DNA of 64,000 bases from Agromyces italicus DSM 16388 (GCF_000421545.1 NZ_ATXF01000006.1:248001-312000), one strand, 5' to 3'; shown: positions 23,532 to 31,965, counted from the stretch's first letter. Notes: generated by a model from the letters alone, not told the origin. A program made the numbers and translations.

Positions 23532-24347
23532 ATGTCTCTCGCACTCGCTCCCGTCCGCACCGCTCCCGTCCGCGCCGTCCAGGCCCGCACCGCTCCGTCG
23601 CTGTCGACCGCCGCCTCGGCCGCTCCGCTCCGCTCGCTCTCGAACGCGGCGGCCGCCGATCTCGCCGCCGCTCACGTCGCGCCCACCGTTGCGGCGTCGG
23701 CTGCCGCTCCCGCAGGGCCCCGTGTCCGCGCCGTGCCCGAGGGCACCGAGGCCCGCGGCTTCGTGCTCTACGTCGGCATCGACGAGTCGAAGGCCGCCGA
23801 GGACGGCACCACCCTCCACCGCATCGTCGAGGCGCTGCGCGCGCTGACCGCCGAGGTCTCGCCCTCGTCCGAGACGTACGCCGCCGTCGCGCTGGCCCCC
23901 GAAGGCGCCGGCGGACGCGACGTCGACGTCGTGCGCCTCGCCCTCCAGGACCCGTCCGCACTCGCGAAGCAGCGCGAGGCGCAGGGCGGCACCCGCGACG
24001 ACGCCGACCGCCACCCCAACGGGGTCATCATCGACATCTCGCGCAAGCGGGTGCTGCTCGACGGCGATGCGGCCGGCCTCACCTACAAGGAGTTCGAACT
24101 GCTCCAGTACCTCGTGCTGCGCGAGGGCCGCACGATCGACCGCCACGAGCTCATCGAGAGCCTCTGGGACGCCGACGACGAGGCGCCCAGCGAGCGCACG
24201 ATCGACGTGCACGTGCGCCGACTCCGCTCGAAGCTCGCGCACTACCAGGACATCGTGCGCACCGTGCGCGGCGTCGGGTACCGCTTCGACCGTCACGCCG
24301 ACGTGTCGATCCGCCAGGCTTCCACGCCCTCGCCCGACCTCTACTGA
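23532..24347 (+). CDS. Orphan winged-helix transcriptional regulator
   Basis: 271-residue protein with a C-terminal OmpR-type winged helix from about residue 175 (LTYKEFELLQYLVLREGRT, SERTIDVHVRRLRSKL, IVRTVRGVGYRFDR). There is no receiver domain: residues 1-60 are Ala/Pro-rich and low-complexity, and residues about 70-150 form a small alpha/beta segment (GFVLYVGIDESKAAEDG) without a phosphoacceptor motif. AAGGA precedes the ATG. It is preceded by a leaderless Cys-rich leader peptide and hairpins, so expression is probably attenuated. It may regulate sulfur or cysteine metabolism; targets are unknown. Confidence 0.82.
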   Translation: MSLALAPVRTAPVRAVQARTAPSLSTAASAAPLRSLSNAAAADLAAAHVAPTVAASAAAPAGPRVRAVPEGTEARGFVLYVGIDESKAAEDGTTLHRIVEALRALTAEVSPSSETYAAVALAPEGAGGRDVDVVRLALQDPSALAKQREAQGGTRDDADRHPNGVIIDISRKRVLLDGDAAGLTYKEFELLQYLVLREGRTIDRHELIESLWDADDEAPSERTIDVHVRRLRSKLAHYQDIVRTVRGVGYRFDRHADVSIRQASTPSPDLY

Positions 24348-24758
24348 GCGCGCGACCGAGCCCCGACCCACGCGGCCCGGTCGGCTGCAGGAACATCCGG
24401 CCGGCAGCGCCGAATACGGGTGTGCCGGTCGGCTCATCCTGCAAGTTCGATCGGGTGCCGCTGCAGATCGCCGCGCGCTGACGAAGTGAGCGGATGCGCG
24501 AGACCCGTGAGGAGCTTCGTCTTCACTTCTGAGCTCCCCTCTTCGAAAAATCACGAAACGATAACTAGCGCCTGTTACCGATCCGTTATATATTCGGAAG
24601 TGCGCCGAACGTTTGCTGTGGCGGACGGCGCGGAATGTGATTGCAGGACACTCTTGGTGCAAGGGCGAGGGTCGGTCGTCAGCCTCTACGACCGGCCCTC
24701 AACCGTTTCCTCCGCCGATTCCCTAATGTTGGATGAGTCGCTGACGAAGGGAGCCCCG
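24348..24758. other. Gene-free region between two regulators
   Basis: No gene supported. It holds the R3 palindrome 2 (24386-24443), then an unusually AT-rich stretch around 24540-24600 (AAAAATCACGAAACGATAAC and TTATATATTCGG) that may be a promoter or a binding site. TAATGT (24724-24729) is a possible -10 for the marR gene. Confidence 0.4.
24386..24443. repeat. R3 palindrome 2
   Basis: Outer arms TGCAGGA (24386-24392) and TCCTGCA (24437-24443); inner arms CCGGCCGGCA and TGCCGGTCGG. The centre has GAATACGG, also present in palindrome 4 at 42259, so the two are related copies. Lies downstream of the winged-helix gene. Confidence 0.7.
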
Positions 24759-25202
24759 ATGGCCGAACGCGCACTCACGGTCGCTGCATGGGAGGCGCTC
24801 TTCCGCACCCAGGTCACGACCATGCGAGAACTGGCAGCGGAGTTCCCGACCGAACTCATGTCGCTGAACGAGTACGACGTGCTCTTCAACATCTCGCGCG
24901 CTCCCGGCCGACGGCTCCGGTTGAAAGAGCTCAATCGCAACTCGCTGATCACGCAGCCGAGCATCAGCCGGCTCATCGACCGGCTCACCGCACGCGGCCT
25001 CGTCGTGAAGGAGCCCGACCCCGACGACGGGCGCGGCACGATCGTCGGCATCACCGACGCCGGATTCGCCCTGTTCCGCCGTGTCGCGATCCAGCACATG
25101 GACGCGATCCACCGCCGGTTCGGCGCCTCCCTCTCGGAGGAGGAGCTACAGAAGCTCGCCGAACTCAGCGTCCGGGCGCGCCCCGAGTCCGCTCGCGACT
25201 GA
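24759..25202 (+). CDS. MarR-family transcriptional regulator
   Basis: 147-residue winged-helix regulator. The helix-turn-helix and wing are at residues about 55-100 (LRLKELNRNSLITQPSISRLID, LVVKEPDPDDGRGTIVGITDAG), flanked by dimerisation helices. GAAGGGAG five nt before ATG 24759 sets the start; an in-frame ATG at 24726 would overlap the -10-like TAATGT. No co-directional partner gene, so its target may be itself or a distant gene. A hairpin terminator follows at 25256-25281. Confidence 0.9.
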   Translation: MAERALTVAAWEALFRTQVTTMRELAAEFPTELMSLNEYDVLFNISRAPGRRLRLKELNRNSLITQPSISRLIDRLTARGLVVKEPDPDDGRGTIVGITDAGFALFRRVAIQHMDAIHRRFGASLSEEELQKLAELSVRARPESARD

Positions 25203-25502
25203 TCCGGGTCGAAGCATCCGCGCCGGCCCGAGCCGGCACGAGCGGGCATGACGACGGGGTGGGAACCCTACCTCCCACCCCATCGCGGTCTCCTGAGGAG
25301 ACCTTCTCACCGAGCGACCCGAACTGAGCTCGGCGAGCCTGACCCGAGCGATCGAGAGGGACACTCCGATCGCTCGGCCGTCGAGGCATGACCGGCCGGT
25401 CCGGTCGGACTCGGGTTGTGATCGAAATCGTAATCCTGCGACGCTCGCCCCGCACCGCCCCCAACAGGGGGTGATTCCGCACCGAGCTGCCGAACAGCCC
25501 GC
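25203..25502. other. Intergenic region between convergent marR and GNAT genes
   Basis: No gene seen. It contains the marR terminator (25256-25281), a second inverted repeat GAGCGATC/GATCGCTC near 25340-25375, and short GC palindromes. Confidence 0.4.
25256..25281 (+). terminator. Terminator after marR
   Basis: Perfect 9-bp stem GGGGTGGGA (25256-25264) / TCCCACCCC (25273-25281) with an 8-nt loop, 54 bp after the marR stop. Confidence 0.7.
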
Positions 25503-25802
25503 TCAGGGCCAGTCGACGGTTGCCTCGTAGTCGCCGTGACGGCGAAGATATGCCGCGATGAACGGGCATTCGGGGACGATCCGCTCCCCCCGGGCCACCG
25601 CCTCGTCGAGCACGTGCTTCGCGAGCCGGCTGCCGAGCCCGCGGCCCTCGTACTCGGGCTTGATGACGGTGTGGGTGAACACCACCCTCCCGGGTTCGAG
25701 GCGGTACTGGGCGAAGCCGGCGCGCGCGCCGTCGACCACGAGCTCGTAGCGGTGCCGATCGTCGAGTCGCGTGATCTCGACCGCCCCGCCGGCGTCGCTC
25801 AC
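25503..25802 (-). CDS. Small GNAT-like N-acetyltransferase (YjdJ type)
   Basis: 99-residue single-domain protein of the short GCN5-related branch. The acetyl-CoA loop is PEYEGRGLGSRLAKHVLDEA (Q/RxxGxG/A form), preceded by VVFTHTVIKPEYE and followed by IVPECPFIAAYLRRH. The GTG start overlaps the stop of hsp20 (GTGA), so it is translationally coupled to the heat-shock gene. Substrate unknown; these small acetyltransferases often act on amines or side chains. Confidence 0.85.
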   Translation of the reverse strand: MSDAGGAVEITRLDDRHRYELVVDGARAGFAQYRLEPGRVVFTHTVIKPEYEGRGLGSRLAKHVLDEAVARGERIVPECPFIAAYLRRHGDYEATVDWP

Positions 25803-26260
25803 GGCTCTACCGGTTCGACCGGCCCGACGCGATCGCTCGCGGTCGACTCGGTGCCCGAGGCATCCGTCTGCTCGACCGCGATCTTGCGCGGCTTCGCCTT
25901 CTCGCTGACCGGAATGGTGACGCTCAGCACGCCGTTGCGGTAGCTCGCCGAGATGCGCTCGGTGTCGACGCCCTGACCGAGGTTCAGCTGGCGCAGGAAC
26001 GACGCGGCCTCGCGCTCGCGCGTGATCCACTTGACGCCGTCGCCGGTGGTGAGCGTGCGCTCAGCCCGGATCGTGAGCAATTGGCCGTCCACGTCGATGT
26101 CGACGGAGCCGGGGTCGATGCCCGGCAGGTCGGCGGTGAGCACGTAGTGGTCGCCGTCTCGGTAGAGATCCATCGGCATGCGCCGCGGCCCGCGGCGGGG
26201 CTCGAACAGCGCCGACGCGACTCGGTCGAGGTCGCGGAACGGGTCGTATGCGGTGGCCAT
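25799..26260 (-). CDS. Hsp20/alpha-crystallin small heat-shock protein
   Basis: 153-residue ATP-independent chaperone. The alpha-crystallin domain spans about residues 30-130: MDLYRDGDHYVLTADLPG, VDIDVDGQLLTIRAER, FLRQLNLGQGVD and ASYRNGVLSVTIPVSEKA, followed by an Ala/Glu tail. ATG 26260 has AGGAGG upstream; an in-frame ATG at 26290 lies before it. A HAIR operator lies 21 bp upstream, so it is probably repressed by HspR and induced by heat. Coupled to the GNAT gene. The tail of the upstream DUF998 frame overlaps its 5' 200 bp in another frame. Confidence 0.92.
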   Translation of the reverse strand: MATAYDPFRDLDRVASALFEPRRGPRRMPMDLYRDGDHYVLTADLPGIDPGSVDIDVDGQLLTIRAERTLTTGDGVKWITREREAASFLRQLNLGQGVDTERISASYRNGVLSVTIPVSEKAKPRKIAVEQTDASGTESTASDRVGPVEPVEP

Positions 26261-27377
26261 CTTTCCTCCTGATCGGTTTTCTTGAGCCATCTCGACTCAA
26301 CTCTCTACCGAACCCAACGCTGCGCCCGTCGGAGGATTCCGCCCCGGCGTGCGCCGACAGCGAACGGCCGTGACCGTGATGGTGGCCGGAGGTCGTCGCG
26401 ACGAGCGCGATCAGCCAGGCGAAGACGAGCGCGAACGCGATGATCTCGAAGACCGTCAGGCTGAACCAGCCGAGCGCGTCGTAGCCCGCCATCGCCACGA
26501 GCTCGAGCGCCAGCGCGGCGTACGAGAACACGAGGAGCCGACGCGGCAACCGCCGCGCGTACCACCGGGCCCCGACGCACAGGAGCGCGAACGCGAGGGC
26601 GGCGCCGAGCGCGAAGGCGTTGTGCAGCTCGGCCTGGCGGTCGATCGGCACCGTGCCGACACCCATGAGCCCGAATCCGACGAGCCCGATGAGCACTCGC
26701 ATCGTCGTACGCGCCCCTCGCCGAATCGCGAAGGCGCCGAACGCGAGCGCCCGGGTGAGCGCGCCCGAGAGACCCGCCATGCCCGCGCCCGAGACGACCA
26801 CGGCGACGTTGAAGCAGACGGCGGCGAGGTCGTTCGACGTGCCGAGGGTGCTGAAGTTGTGCGCCCACCAGTCGCCCGTCGGGGTGATGCTCATGCTCGC
26901 GAGACTTCCGGCCGCGAGCAGCATCGCGACGAGGTTGAAGGTGCGGTACGCCTCGTGATCGAGGGCATGCCGATGCAGGCGGTACGTGCCGACGCCGAAG
27001 GCCGCCCCGAGCAGGCAGCCGATCGTTCGGGGCCCGCCCGGCAGCGGCTCGAAGGCCGCCGCGGTGAAGTGCACGGCGAGCAGCGCGAGCGCCGCCCAGG
27101 TGAGTCCGTTGGCGACCGCCCTGGGCCCCGGGCCGAGACCGGGCAGGCGCAGGTGCGCGATCGAGGCGAGACCCGCGTGCGACGCGGAGACGGCGGTGAG
27201 CGCAGCACACACCGCCGCACCGCCCGCGAGCGCGGGAATGAGCCCGACGACGTCGAGGGCACTCGCGGGATCGAGCGCGGCGGGCGCGAACGCGCGGGCG
27301 AGGACGACCGAGATCGCCGCGGCGATGAGCAGCGCGTAGAGCCGACGCACGAGCGAGACGAGGCGGCCCGGATGCAT
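26061..27377 (-). CDS. DUF998-family membrane protein (3' end uncertain)
   Basis: Polytopic protein with about nine transmembrane segments; ITPTGDWWAHNFSTLG and GTVPIDRQAELHNAFALGAALAF are typical of DUF998. The membrane part ends near residue 345 (IALVATTSGHHHGHG). The open frame then continues about 90 Arg-rich, non-conserved residues to 26061, running 200 bp into hsp20 in another frame and across the HAIR operator. Another frame has a TAG at 26305, so a one-base indel near 26340 would end the protein there; either a frameshift or a real overlap is possible. Start 27377 (MHPGRLVSL) is tentative, with no clear ribosome site. Function unknown. Confidence 0.6.
   Translation of the reverse strand: MHPGRLVSLVRRLYALLIAAAISVVLARAFAPAALDPASALDVVGLIPALAGGAAVCAALTAVSASHAGLASIAHLRLPGLGPGPRAVANGLTWAALALLAVHFTAAAFEPLPGGPRTIGCLLGAAFGVGTYRLHRHALDHEAYRTFNLVAMLLAAGSLASMSITPTGDWWAHNFSTLGTSNDLAAVCFNVAVVVSGAGMAGLSGALTRALAFGAFAIRRGARTTMRVLIGLVGFGLMGVGTVPIDRQAELHNAFALGAALAFALLCVGARWYARRLPRRLLVFSYAALALELVAMAGYDALGWFSLTVFEIIAFALVFAWLIALVATTSGHHHGHGRSLSAHAGAESSDGRSVGFGRELSRDGSRKPIRRKDGHRIRPVPRPRPSRVGAVRAPPRAAAHADGSLPRRRPLRAHRRPAGHRPRLRRHRRGRPIAHDPG
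26281..26301. promoter_or_regulatory. HAIR (HspR) operator upstream of hsp20
   Basis: CTTGAGC-N7-ACTCAAC matches 12 of 14 positions of the HspR-associated inverted repeat CTTGAGT-N7-ACTCAAG and sits 21 bp before the hsp20 ATG. hspR itself is not in the window. Confidence 0.75.
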
Positions 27378-27708
27378 CGATTCGTGGCTCGGGGGCTCGA
27401 CCACCGGCCGACCATGCCCCTCATGGTCGGCTCTCCTCGGGTGGTGCATCGCGTCGAAACGCGACGCGACTCCCGAGGCTGACGAGACGGGGAACTCCCT
27501 CGCACACACAACCCTCATGGGTCGAACCTCGATCAACGGGAACCAAGCCTGAGGCGAGCCTAGTGACCGCCTCAGACAGCTGTCACCACGCGGATGGCGT
27601 CGCTGACTGCATGCGCAGTTGATTCACAGGCGGTGAACACCGAGTGGGCCGCCGCGCAGCCCCGATACGCCGCCGCCCCGATAGCCGCAGCCCCGAGCAG
27701 AAAACAGT
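27378..27708. other. Gene-free stretch between DUF998 and tRNA-Arg
   Basis: No coding sequence supported. A GAGGAGAG ribosome-like site precedes an ATG around 27418, but its frame does not match DUF998. The promoter for the DUF998 gene should lie here. Confidence 0.35.
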
Positions 27709-27739
27709 GAAGGCGGCTCGCAAGCTGCGAACCGCCTTC
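27709..27739 (-). terminator. Terminator of tRNA-Arg
   Basis: GAAGGCGG (27709-27716) pairs with CCGCCTTC (27732-27739). On the minus strand the hairpin is followed within a few nt by a short T run, just downstream of the tRNA. Confidence 0.7.
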
Positions 27740-27744
27740 TTCCG

Positions 27745-27817
27745 TGCGCCCGGAGGGACTCGAACCCCCAACCTTCTGATCCGTAGTCAGATGCTCTATC
27801 CATTGAGCTACGGGCGC
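27745..27817 (-). tRNA. tRNA-Arg (ACG)
   Basis: Full cloverleaf on the minus strand: acceptor GCGCCCG/CGGGCGC with discriminator A, D-arm GCTC...GAGC, anticodon stem TCTGA/TCAGA with loop CTACGGA (anticodon ACG), T-loop TTCGAGT. CCA is not encoded. A34 is the substrate of the TadA enzyme encoded at 21859-22341. Confidence 0.95.
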
Positions 27818-27951
27818 ATGGCTCGTCGCCTGCCGCATCATCTGCGATCAGGCAACCACGTAACTCTAACGCACCGTTCGCGTTCTCGCCAATCGAGCGG
27901 TCGTGCCGCCCCTGCCCGCCGAGCGTGCGAGGACGGCGTCGCTGGATCGTC

Positions 27952-28350
27952 TCACCCGCCGGCGTGCTCGGGTCGCTGCGCATCGAGCGCGGCGAGCTGG
28001 CGGCGGTTCGCGACCTGCCGGTACGAGGTCTCGATGAGTTCGGCGAGCAACTCCCAATCGGTGGCGGGGCCGTCGAGATCGGTCGCGACCCACCTGGCGC
28101 GGTCGTAGTACGGGGGCCCGAAGAACCGCCCGTCCTGCACGAGCGCGAGGTGCTCGTCGGGGTCGGTCTTCACGACGATGGAGAGCGGCCGTTCCATGCT
28201 CGCCGACACGTGCACGAAGATCGGCTTCGCCGCCCGGAACGTCGGCCGCCCCCACGCCTCGACCTCGACGGCCTCGGGCAGGGCGAGGCAGAGCGCGCGC
28301 ACGCGTTCGACCAGCGGGTGCTCGGGATCGACGACCCGGGGATGCTCCAC
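27952..28350 (-). CDS. MmcQ/YjbR-family protein
   Basis: 132-residue protein of the MmcQ/YjbR (CyaY-like fold) family. Typical segments: LCLALPEAVEVEAWGRPTFR, FVHVSASMERPLSIVVKTDP, FFGPPYYDRARWVATDLDG, and a C-terminal helix LLAELIETSYRQVA. Family members are described as possible DNA-binding proteins, but no function is established. Monocistronic, between tRNA-Arg and the sugar-transport operon terminator. Confidence 0.88.
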   Translation of the reverse strand: MEHPRVVDPEHPLVERVRALCLALPEAVEVEAWGRPTFRAAKPIFVHVSASMERPLSIVVKTDPDEHLALVQDGRFFGPPYYDRARWVATDLDGPATDWELLAELIETSYRQVANRRQLAALDAQRPEHAGG

Positions 28351-28382
28351 GCCGCCACCCTACCCGCGGGCGCCGACACCCA

Positions 28383-28417
28383 CCACGGTGGGGGCCAGGA
28401 CGGCGCCCCACCGTGGC
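28383..28417 (-). terminator. Terminator of the GH13-ABC operon
   Basis: CCACGGTGGGG pairs with CCCCACCGTGG around a GC-rich loop directly after the last permease gene. Strong stem, no long T run. Confidence 0.7.
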
Positions 28418-28421
28418 ATCC

Positions 28422-29408
28422 TCAGCCCTTGACCGCCCCGCCGAGCCCAGCCGAGCGCAGGAACACGCCTTGGAAGAGCAGGAACAGCGCGACCGGGATG
28501 AGCGTCGAGATCGCGAGGGCGGCGAGGAACACGTCGAGCTCGATCGACTGCTGAACCGCGGGCAGGCGCACCGAGAGGGGCTGCACCGCGGGATCGGGCA
28601 GCACCAGCATCGGCCAGAGGAAGTCCTTCCACGCCGCGATGATCGCGAACACCGACACGACGCCGAGGATCGGCTTCGACATCGGCAGCACGATCGACCA
28701 GAACAACCGGAACGGGCCCGCGCCGTCGGTGCGCGCGGCCTCGAACACCTCACGCGGCAGCGCGTCGAAGAATCGCTTCACGAGCAGGATGTTGAACGCG
28801 TTCGCCGCGGCGGGCAGCCAGACCGCGAGGTAGTTGTTGAGCAGCGACACGTCGCCGGGCAGCGGCGGATTCACGATCGTCAGGTACAGCGGCACGAGCA
28901 GCACGACGGCGGGAATGAACATGGTCGCGAGGATCGCGCCGTTGAGGATCGGCGCATACCTCGGCCGCAGCACCGAGAGCGCATATCCGGCCGTCGTGGC
29001 CACGACGAGTTGGAACGCCCACGACCCTGCGGCGATCACGATCGTGTTCCAGAAGAACTGGTCGATGTGCACGTCGTTCCACGCCTGCGGGAGGTTCGCC
29101 CAGTCGATGCCGTTCGGCCAGAGCGCGAGCGGCTGGCGCAGCGTGTCCTGGGTGGGCGTGACGGCGGCTTTCGCGAGCCAGAGCAACGGCCCGAGCCCGG
29201 CGACGACGAGCCCGACGAAGAGCACGAGATGCACGCCCGAGAGGCCGAGCTTGACGCTCGGCTTCTTGCGTTCGGCCGCCGAGACGACTCCGCGGTCGCC
29301 GCCGTCGCTGCGGCGGTCGGCGCGCCGTCGGCCGAACACGCCGCGCAGCCCGCCGGCCGCACGCGGCGCATCGAGCTGTTCGAAGACGGGCGGTCGGGTC
29401 GTGGTCAT
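28422..29408 (-). CDS. CUT1 sugar ABC permease (MalG type)
   Basis: 328-residue inner-membrane permease with six transmembrane helices after a charged cytoplasmic N-terminus of about 55 residues. The ATPase-contact EAA loop is EAARTDGAGPFRLFWSIVLP. It pairs with the MalF-type permease, whose stop its ATG overlaps (ATGA). No ATPase is encoded in the operon, so a shared MsiK-like ATPase elsewhere must energise it, as is common in actinobacteria. Substrate by context: an alpha-glucoside. Confidence 0.92.
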   Translation of the reverse strand: MTTTRPPVFEQLDAPRAAGGLRGVFGRRRADRRSDGGDRGVVSAAERKKPSVKLGLSGVHLVLFVGLVVAGLGPLLWLAKAAVTPTQDTLRQPLALWPNGIDWANLPQAWNDVHIDQFFWNTIVIAAGSWAFQLVVATTAGYALSVLRPRYAPILNGAILATMFIPAVVLLVPLYLTIVNPPLPGDVSLLNNYLAVWLPAAANAFNILLVKRFFDALPREVFEAARTDGAGPFRLFWSIVLPMSKPILGVVSVFAIIAAWKDFLWPMLVLPDPAVQPLSVRLPAVQQSIELDVFLAALAISTLIPVALFLLFQGVFLRSAGLGGAVKG

Positions 29409-30382
29409 CAGGAGCTCCAGCGTTCGGTGAGCTTGAAGTACAACCAGCTGAGCAGTGCCAGCACGACGGCGAGCATGACGCTGAGCGCCGTCGCCTCGCC
29501 GTAGTCGCCGCCCAGGCTGTTCTGGAAGGCGTACCGGTAGATGAGCAGCAGGATCGTGACGGTCGCGTTGTTCGGCCCGCCCCCGGTGAACAGGTACGGC
29601 TCGAGGAACACCTGCGCGGTACCGATGATCTGCAAGATCAGCATGATGAAGAGGATGCCCCGCAGCTGCGGCAGCGTGACGTGCCAGATCTTGCGCCAGA
29701 TCGAGGCGCCGTCGACCTCCGCCGCGTCGTACAGCTCGGGCGGCACGCTGAGCAGCGCCGCGAGGTAGATGATGATCGATCCGCCGGCGGCCGCCCAGGT
29801 CGCTTCGAGCACGAGCGACGGCATGGCGGTCGCGGGCGACTGCAACCAGGGCTGCGGGGGGATGCCGACCCAGCCGAGGATCGTGTTGAACAGGCCCGTC
29901 GGGCTGGCGTCGAAGAACACCTTCCAGAGGAGCACGGCCACGACCGGCGGGATCACGACGGGCAGGTACGCGAGCGCGCTGTAGAAGCCCTTGCCGCGCC
30001 GGACCTCGCTCATGAGCACGGCCATGATGATCGGCAGCGGAAAGCCGAGGACGAGCGCGAGCCCCGCGAAGTACAGGGTGTTCACGACGGCGGTGCCGAG
30101 GAGCGGGTCGCTCAGCACGTTGGCGAAGTTGTCGAGCCCGACCCAGGTCGGCGGGTCGAGCAGGTTCGTCTTCTGCAGGCTCATGATCACCGACTGCACG
30201 ATCGGCGACCAGCTGAAGAATCCGAACACCACGAGCATCGGCGCGAGGAACACGAGCGTCGAGAGGCCGCCGCCGCGCACCCAGGTGCGCGGGTTGCGGG
30301 TTCGTTTCGGGCGGGCGGATGCCGCGGGCGGCCCGGGTTCGTCGGCCGACGGCATCGCCGGCGGTTTCGCGGTGAGGGTCAT
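29408..30382 (-). CDS. CUT1 sugar ABC permease (MalF type)
   Basis: 324-residue permease with six transmembrane helices starting LSTLVFLAPMLVVFGFFSWSP. The EAA loop is YDAAEVDGASIWRKIWHVTLP. GAAGGAC precedes the ATG. A 224-bp spacer containing R1 repeats separates it from the binding-protein gene upstream, probably lowering permease expression relative to the binding protein. Works with the MalG-type permease and the lipoprotein. Confidence 0.92.
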   Translation of the reverse strand: MTLTAKPPAMPSADEPGPPAASARPKRTRNPRTWVRGGGLSTLVFLAPMLVVFGFFSWSPIVQSVIMSLQKTNLLDPPTWVGLDNFANVLSDPLLGTAVVNTLYFAGLALVLGFPLPIIMAVLMSEVRRGKGFYSALAYLPVVIPPVVAVLLWKVFFDASPTGLFNTILGWVGIPPQPWLQSPATAMPSLVLEATWAAAGGSIIIYLAALLSVPPELYDAAEVDGASIWRKIWHVTLPQLRGILFIMLILQIIGTAQVFLEPYLFTGGGPNNATVTILLLIYRYAFQNSLGGDYGEATALSVMLAVVLALLSWLYFKLTERWSS

Positions 30383-30403
30383 CGGAGTCCTTCGTGCGGT
30401 CGA

Positions 30404-30599
30404 GCGGGTTGAGGAGCGGCAGGCGAAGGAGGACGCGTCTCGAAACCTTGTGGGGTTTCGAGACGGTCGCTGCGCTCCCTCCTCAACCCGCTCGACGTTC
30501 ATGTCGCGGTTTCGAGACGGTCGCTGCGCTCCCTCCTCAACCCGCTCGACGTTCATGTCGCGGTTTCGAGACGGTCGCTGCGCTCCCTCCTCAACCCGC
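30404..30599. repeat. R1 repeat cluster: one inverted copy plus a 54-bp tandem array
   Basis: An inverted R1 copy (30404-30447) is followed by three direct copies starting at 30454, 30508 and 30562, exactly 54 bp apart (GGTTTCGAGACGGTCGC ... CTCCTCAACCCG then CTCGACGTTCATGTCGC). The inverted and direct copies can form a strong stem-loop between the binding-protein and permease genes. Confidence 0.85.
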
Positions 30600-30606
30600 G
30601 AATGGG

Positions 30607-31965
30607 CTACTGGTCGAGCAGCGCCTGCGCGTCGAGGTCGGCCTGCGCGAGGAGGGTGTCGATGTCGGCGTTCCGATCGGTAAGCACAGCCTGCACCACG
30701 GTGTCGAGCAGGGCGTAGATCTCCTGCGTCTTGCTCTTCGGCTCTCCGACCGGGGTCTGCTCCCAGACGCCGTCGATGAACGGGGTCATCTGCTCGCGCG
30801 GCACGTTGATGTACGGCTCGATCCAGGTGAGCGACTCCTCGTAGGTCTCGCGATCGAGCACGGGCAGCACCGGCGTGCCGACGGCCTGGTCGCTCTCGGC
30901 GAGCGTCTTGGCGTCGAGCACCGCGGCGTCTTCGTCGAGGAGCTTCTGCATGTAGTACCAGTCGATCCAGGTGACCGCGGCGGCCTTCGTCGTGTCGTCG
31001 ACCGTGGGGCTCACCACGGCGATGTCGCCGCCGCCGAGCGTGCCGCCGCCGTTCTCGACGGGCACGACCGTGAGGCCGTAGTCGTCGGGGTTCAGCGAGA
31101 AGTCGCGCACCAGCGCGGTGTAGACGTCGGAGCCCGACGAGTACATGCCGATGTTGCCCGCGGCGAACTCCTGGTTGATGGTGCCCCAGTCGAGCAGCAT
31201 GTTCGAGCCGAGCGAGTCGTCCTCCCAGCGCAGCGCCTGCAGGAACTCGAGGGCCGACGCGGTGGCGTCGTTCGCGATGGTCGACGTGTACGTGCCGTCG
31301 CCGTTGTCCTCCTGGATGCTGCCGCCGCGCGCGACGGTCGCCGCGGTGAGCTGCCAGCCGCCGGTGTTGTTCTGCGTCATCTCCATGAAGCCCGCCTTGC
31401 CGGTCTGCTCCGAGATGGCCTTCGCCGCCTCGCGTACCTCGTCCCACGTGGTGGGCGGGCTGTCGGGGTCGAGGCCGGCCGCTTCGAAGAGCGTGCGGTT
31501 GTAGTGGAGGCCCATGGCGTAGGCCTGGCGCGGGAACCCGTAGATGCGATCGCCGTCCTTGACGGCGTCGAGGATGATCGGGTTGAACTTGTCGGTGTAG
31601 CCGAGCTCGTCGATCTCGTCGGTGACATCCATGAGCTGGCCGTTCTCGAGCAGCGTCTTCGCGTCGGTGAACGGCACGGTGAACACGTCGGGCAGGCTGC
31701 CGCCGGCGAGCTGCACGGCGAAGGTCGGTCCCTCCCACTCGTACTCGACGCCGATGATGTCGATGTCCTCGTGCTCGGCCTCGAACTGTTTCTCCTGCTC
31801 GGCGAAGGCCGTGTACGCGGCCTCGTCGGCCCCGGGCGGGAACGTCGCGACGCGCAGCTCGGTCTTGCCGCTCTCGCTCGATGCTCCCGCGCTGCAGGCG
31901 GCGAGCGAGCCGACCATTGCGATCGCGGCGAGGCCGGCGATCGCGACTGTTCTCGATGACTTCAT
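30607..31965 (-). CDS. Sugar ABC transporter substrate-binding lipoprotein
   Basis: 452-residue extracellular solute-binding protein family 1. The lipoprotein signal ends in GSLAAC (lipidated Cys 24), followed by TELRVATFPPGADE. Sugar-binding features include GFPRQAYAMGLHYNRTLFEAAG and DIAVVSPTVDDTTKAA. AAAGGA precedes the ATG. It delivers a sugar, probably an alpha-glucoside judged from the GH13 gene 82 bp upstream, to the two permeases encoded downstream. Confidence 0.93.
   Translation of the reverse strand: MKSSRTVAIAGLAAIAMVGSLAACSAGASSESGKTELRVATFPPGADEAAYTAFAEQEKQFEAEHEDIDIIGVEYEWEGPTFAVQLAGGSLPDVFTVPFTDAKTLLENGQLMDVTDEIDELGYTDKFNPIILDAVKDGDRIYGFPRQAYAMGLHYNRTLFEAAGLDPDSPPTTWDEVREAAKAISEQTGKAGFMEMTQNNTGGWQLTAATVARGGSIQEDNGDGTYTSTIANDATASALEFLQALRWEDDSLGSNMLLDWGTINQEFAAGNIGMYSSGSDVYTALVRDFSLNPDDYGLTVVPVENGGGTLGGGDIAVVSPTVDDTTKAAAVTWIDWYYMQKLLDEDAAVLDAKTLAESDQAVGTPVLPVLDRETYEESLTWIEPYINVPREQMTPFIDGVWEQTPVGEPKSKTQEIYALLDTVVQAVLTDRNADIDTLLAQADLDAQALLDQ

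Noticed and set aside
30454-30599. CRISPR array
   Set aside because: The copies are 54 bp apart with near-identical 'spacers'; this is a tandem repeat of R1, and no cas genes are present.
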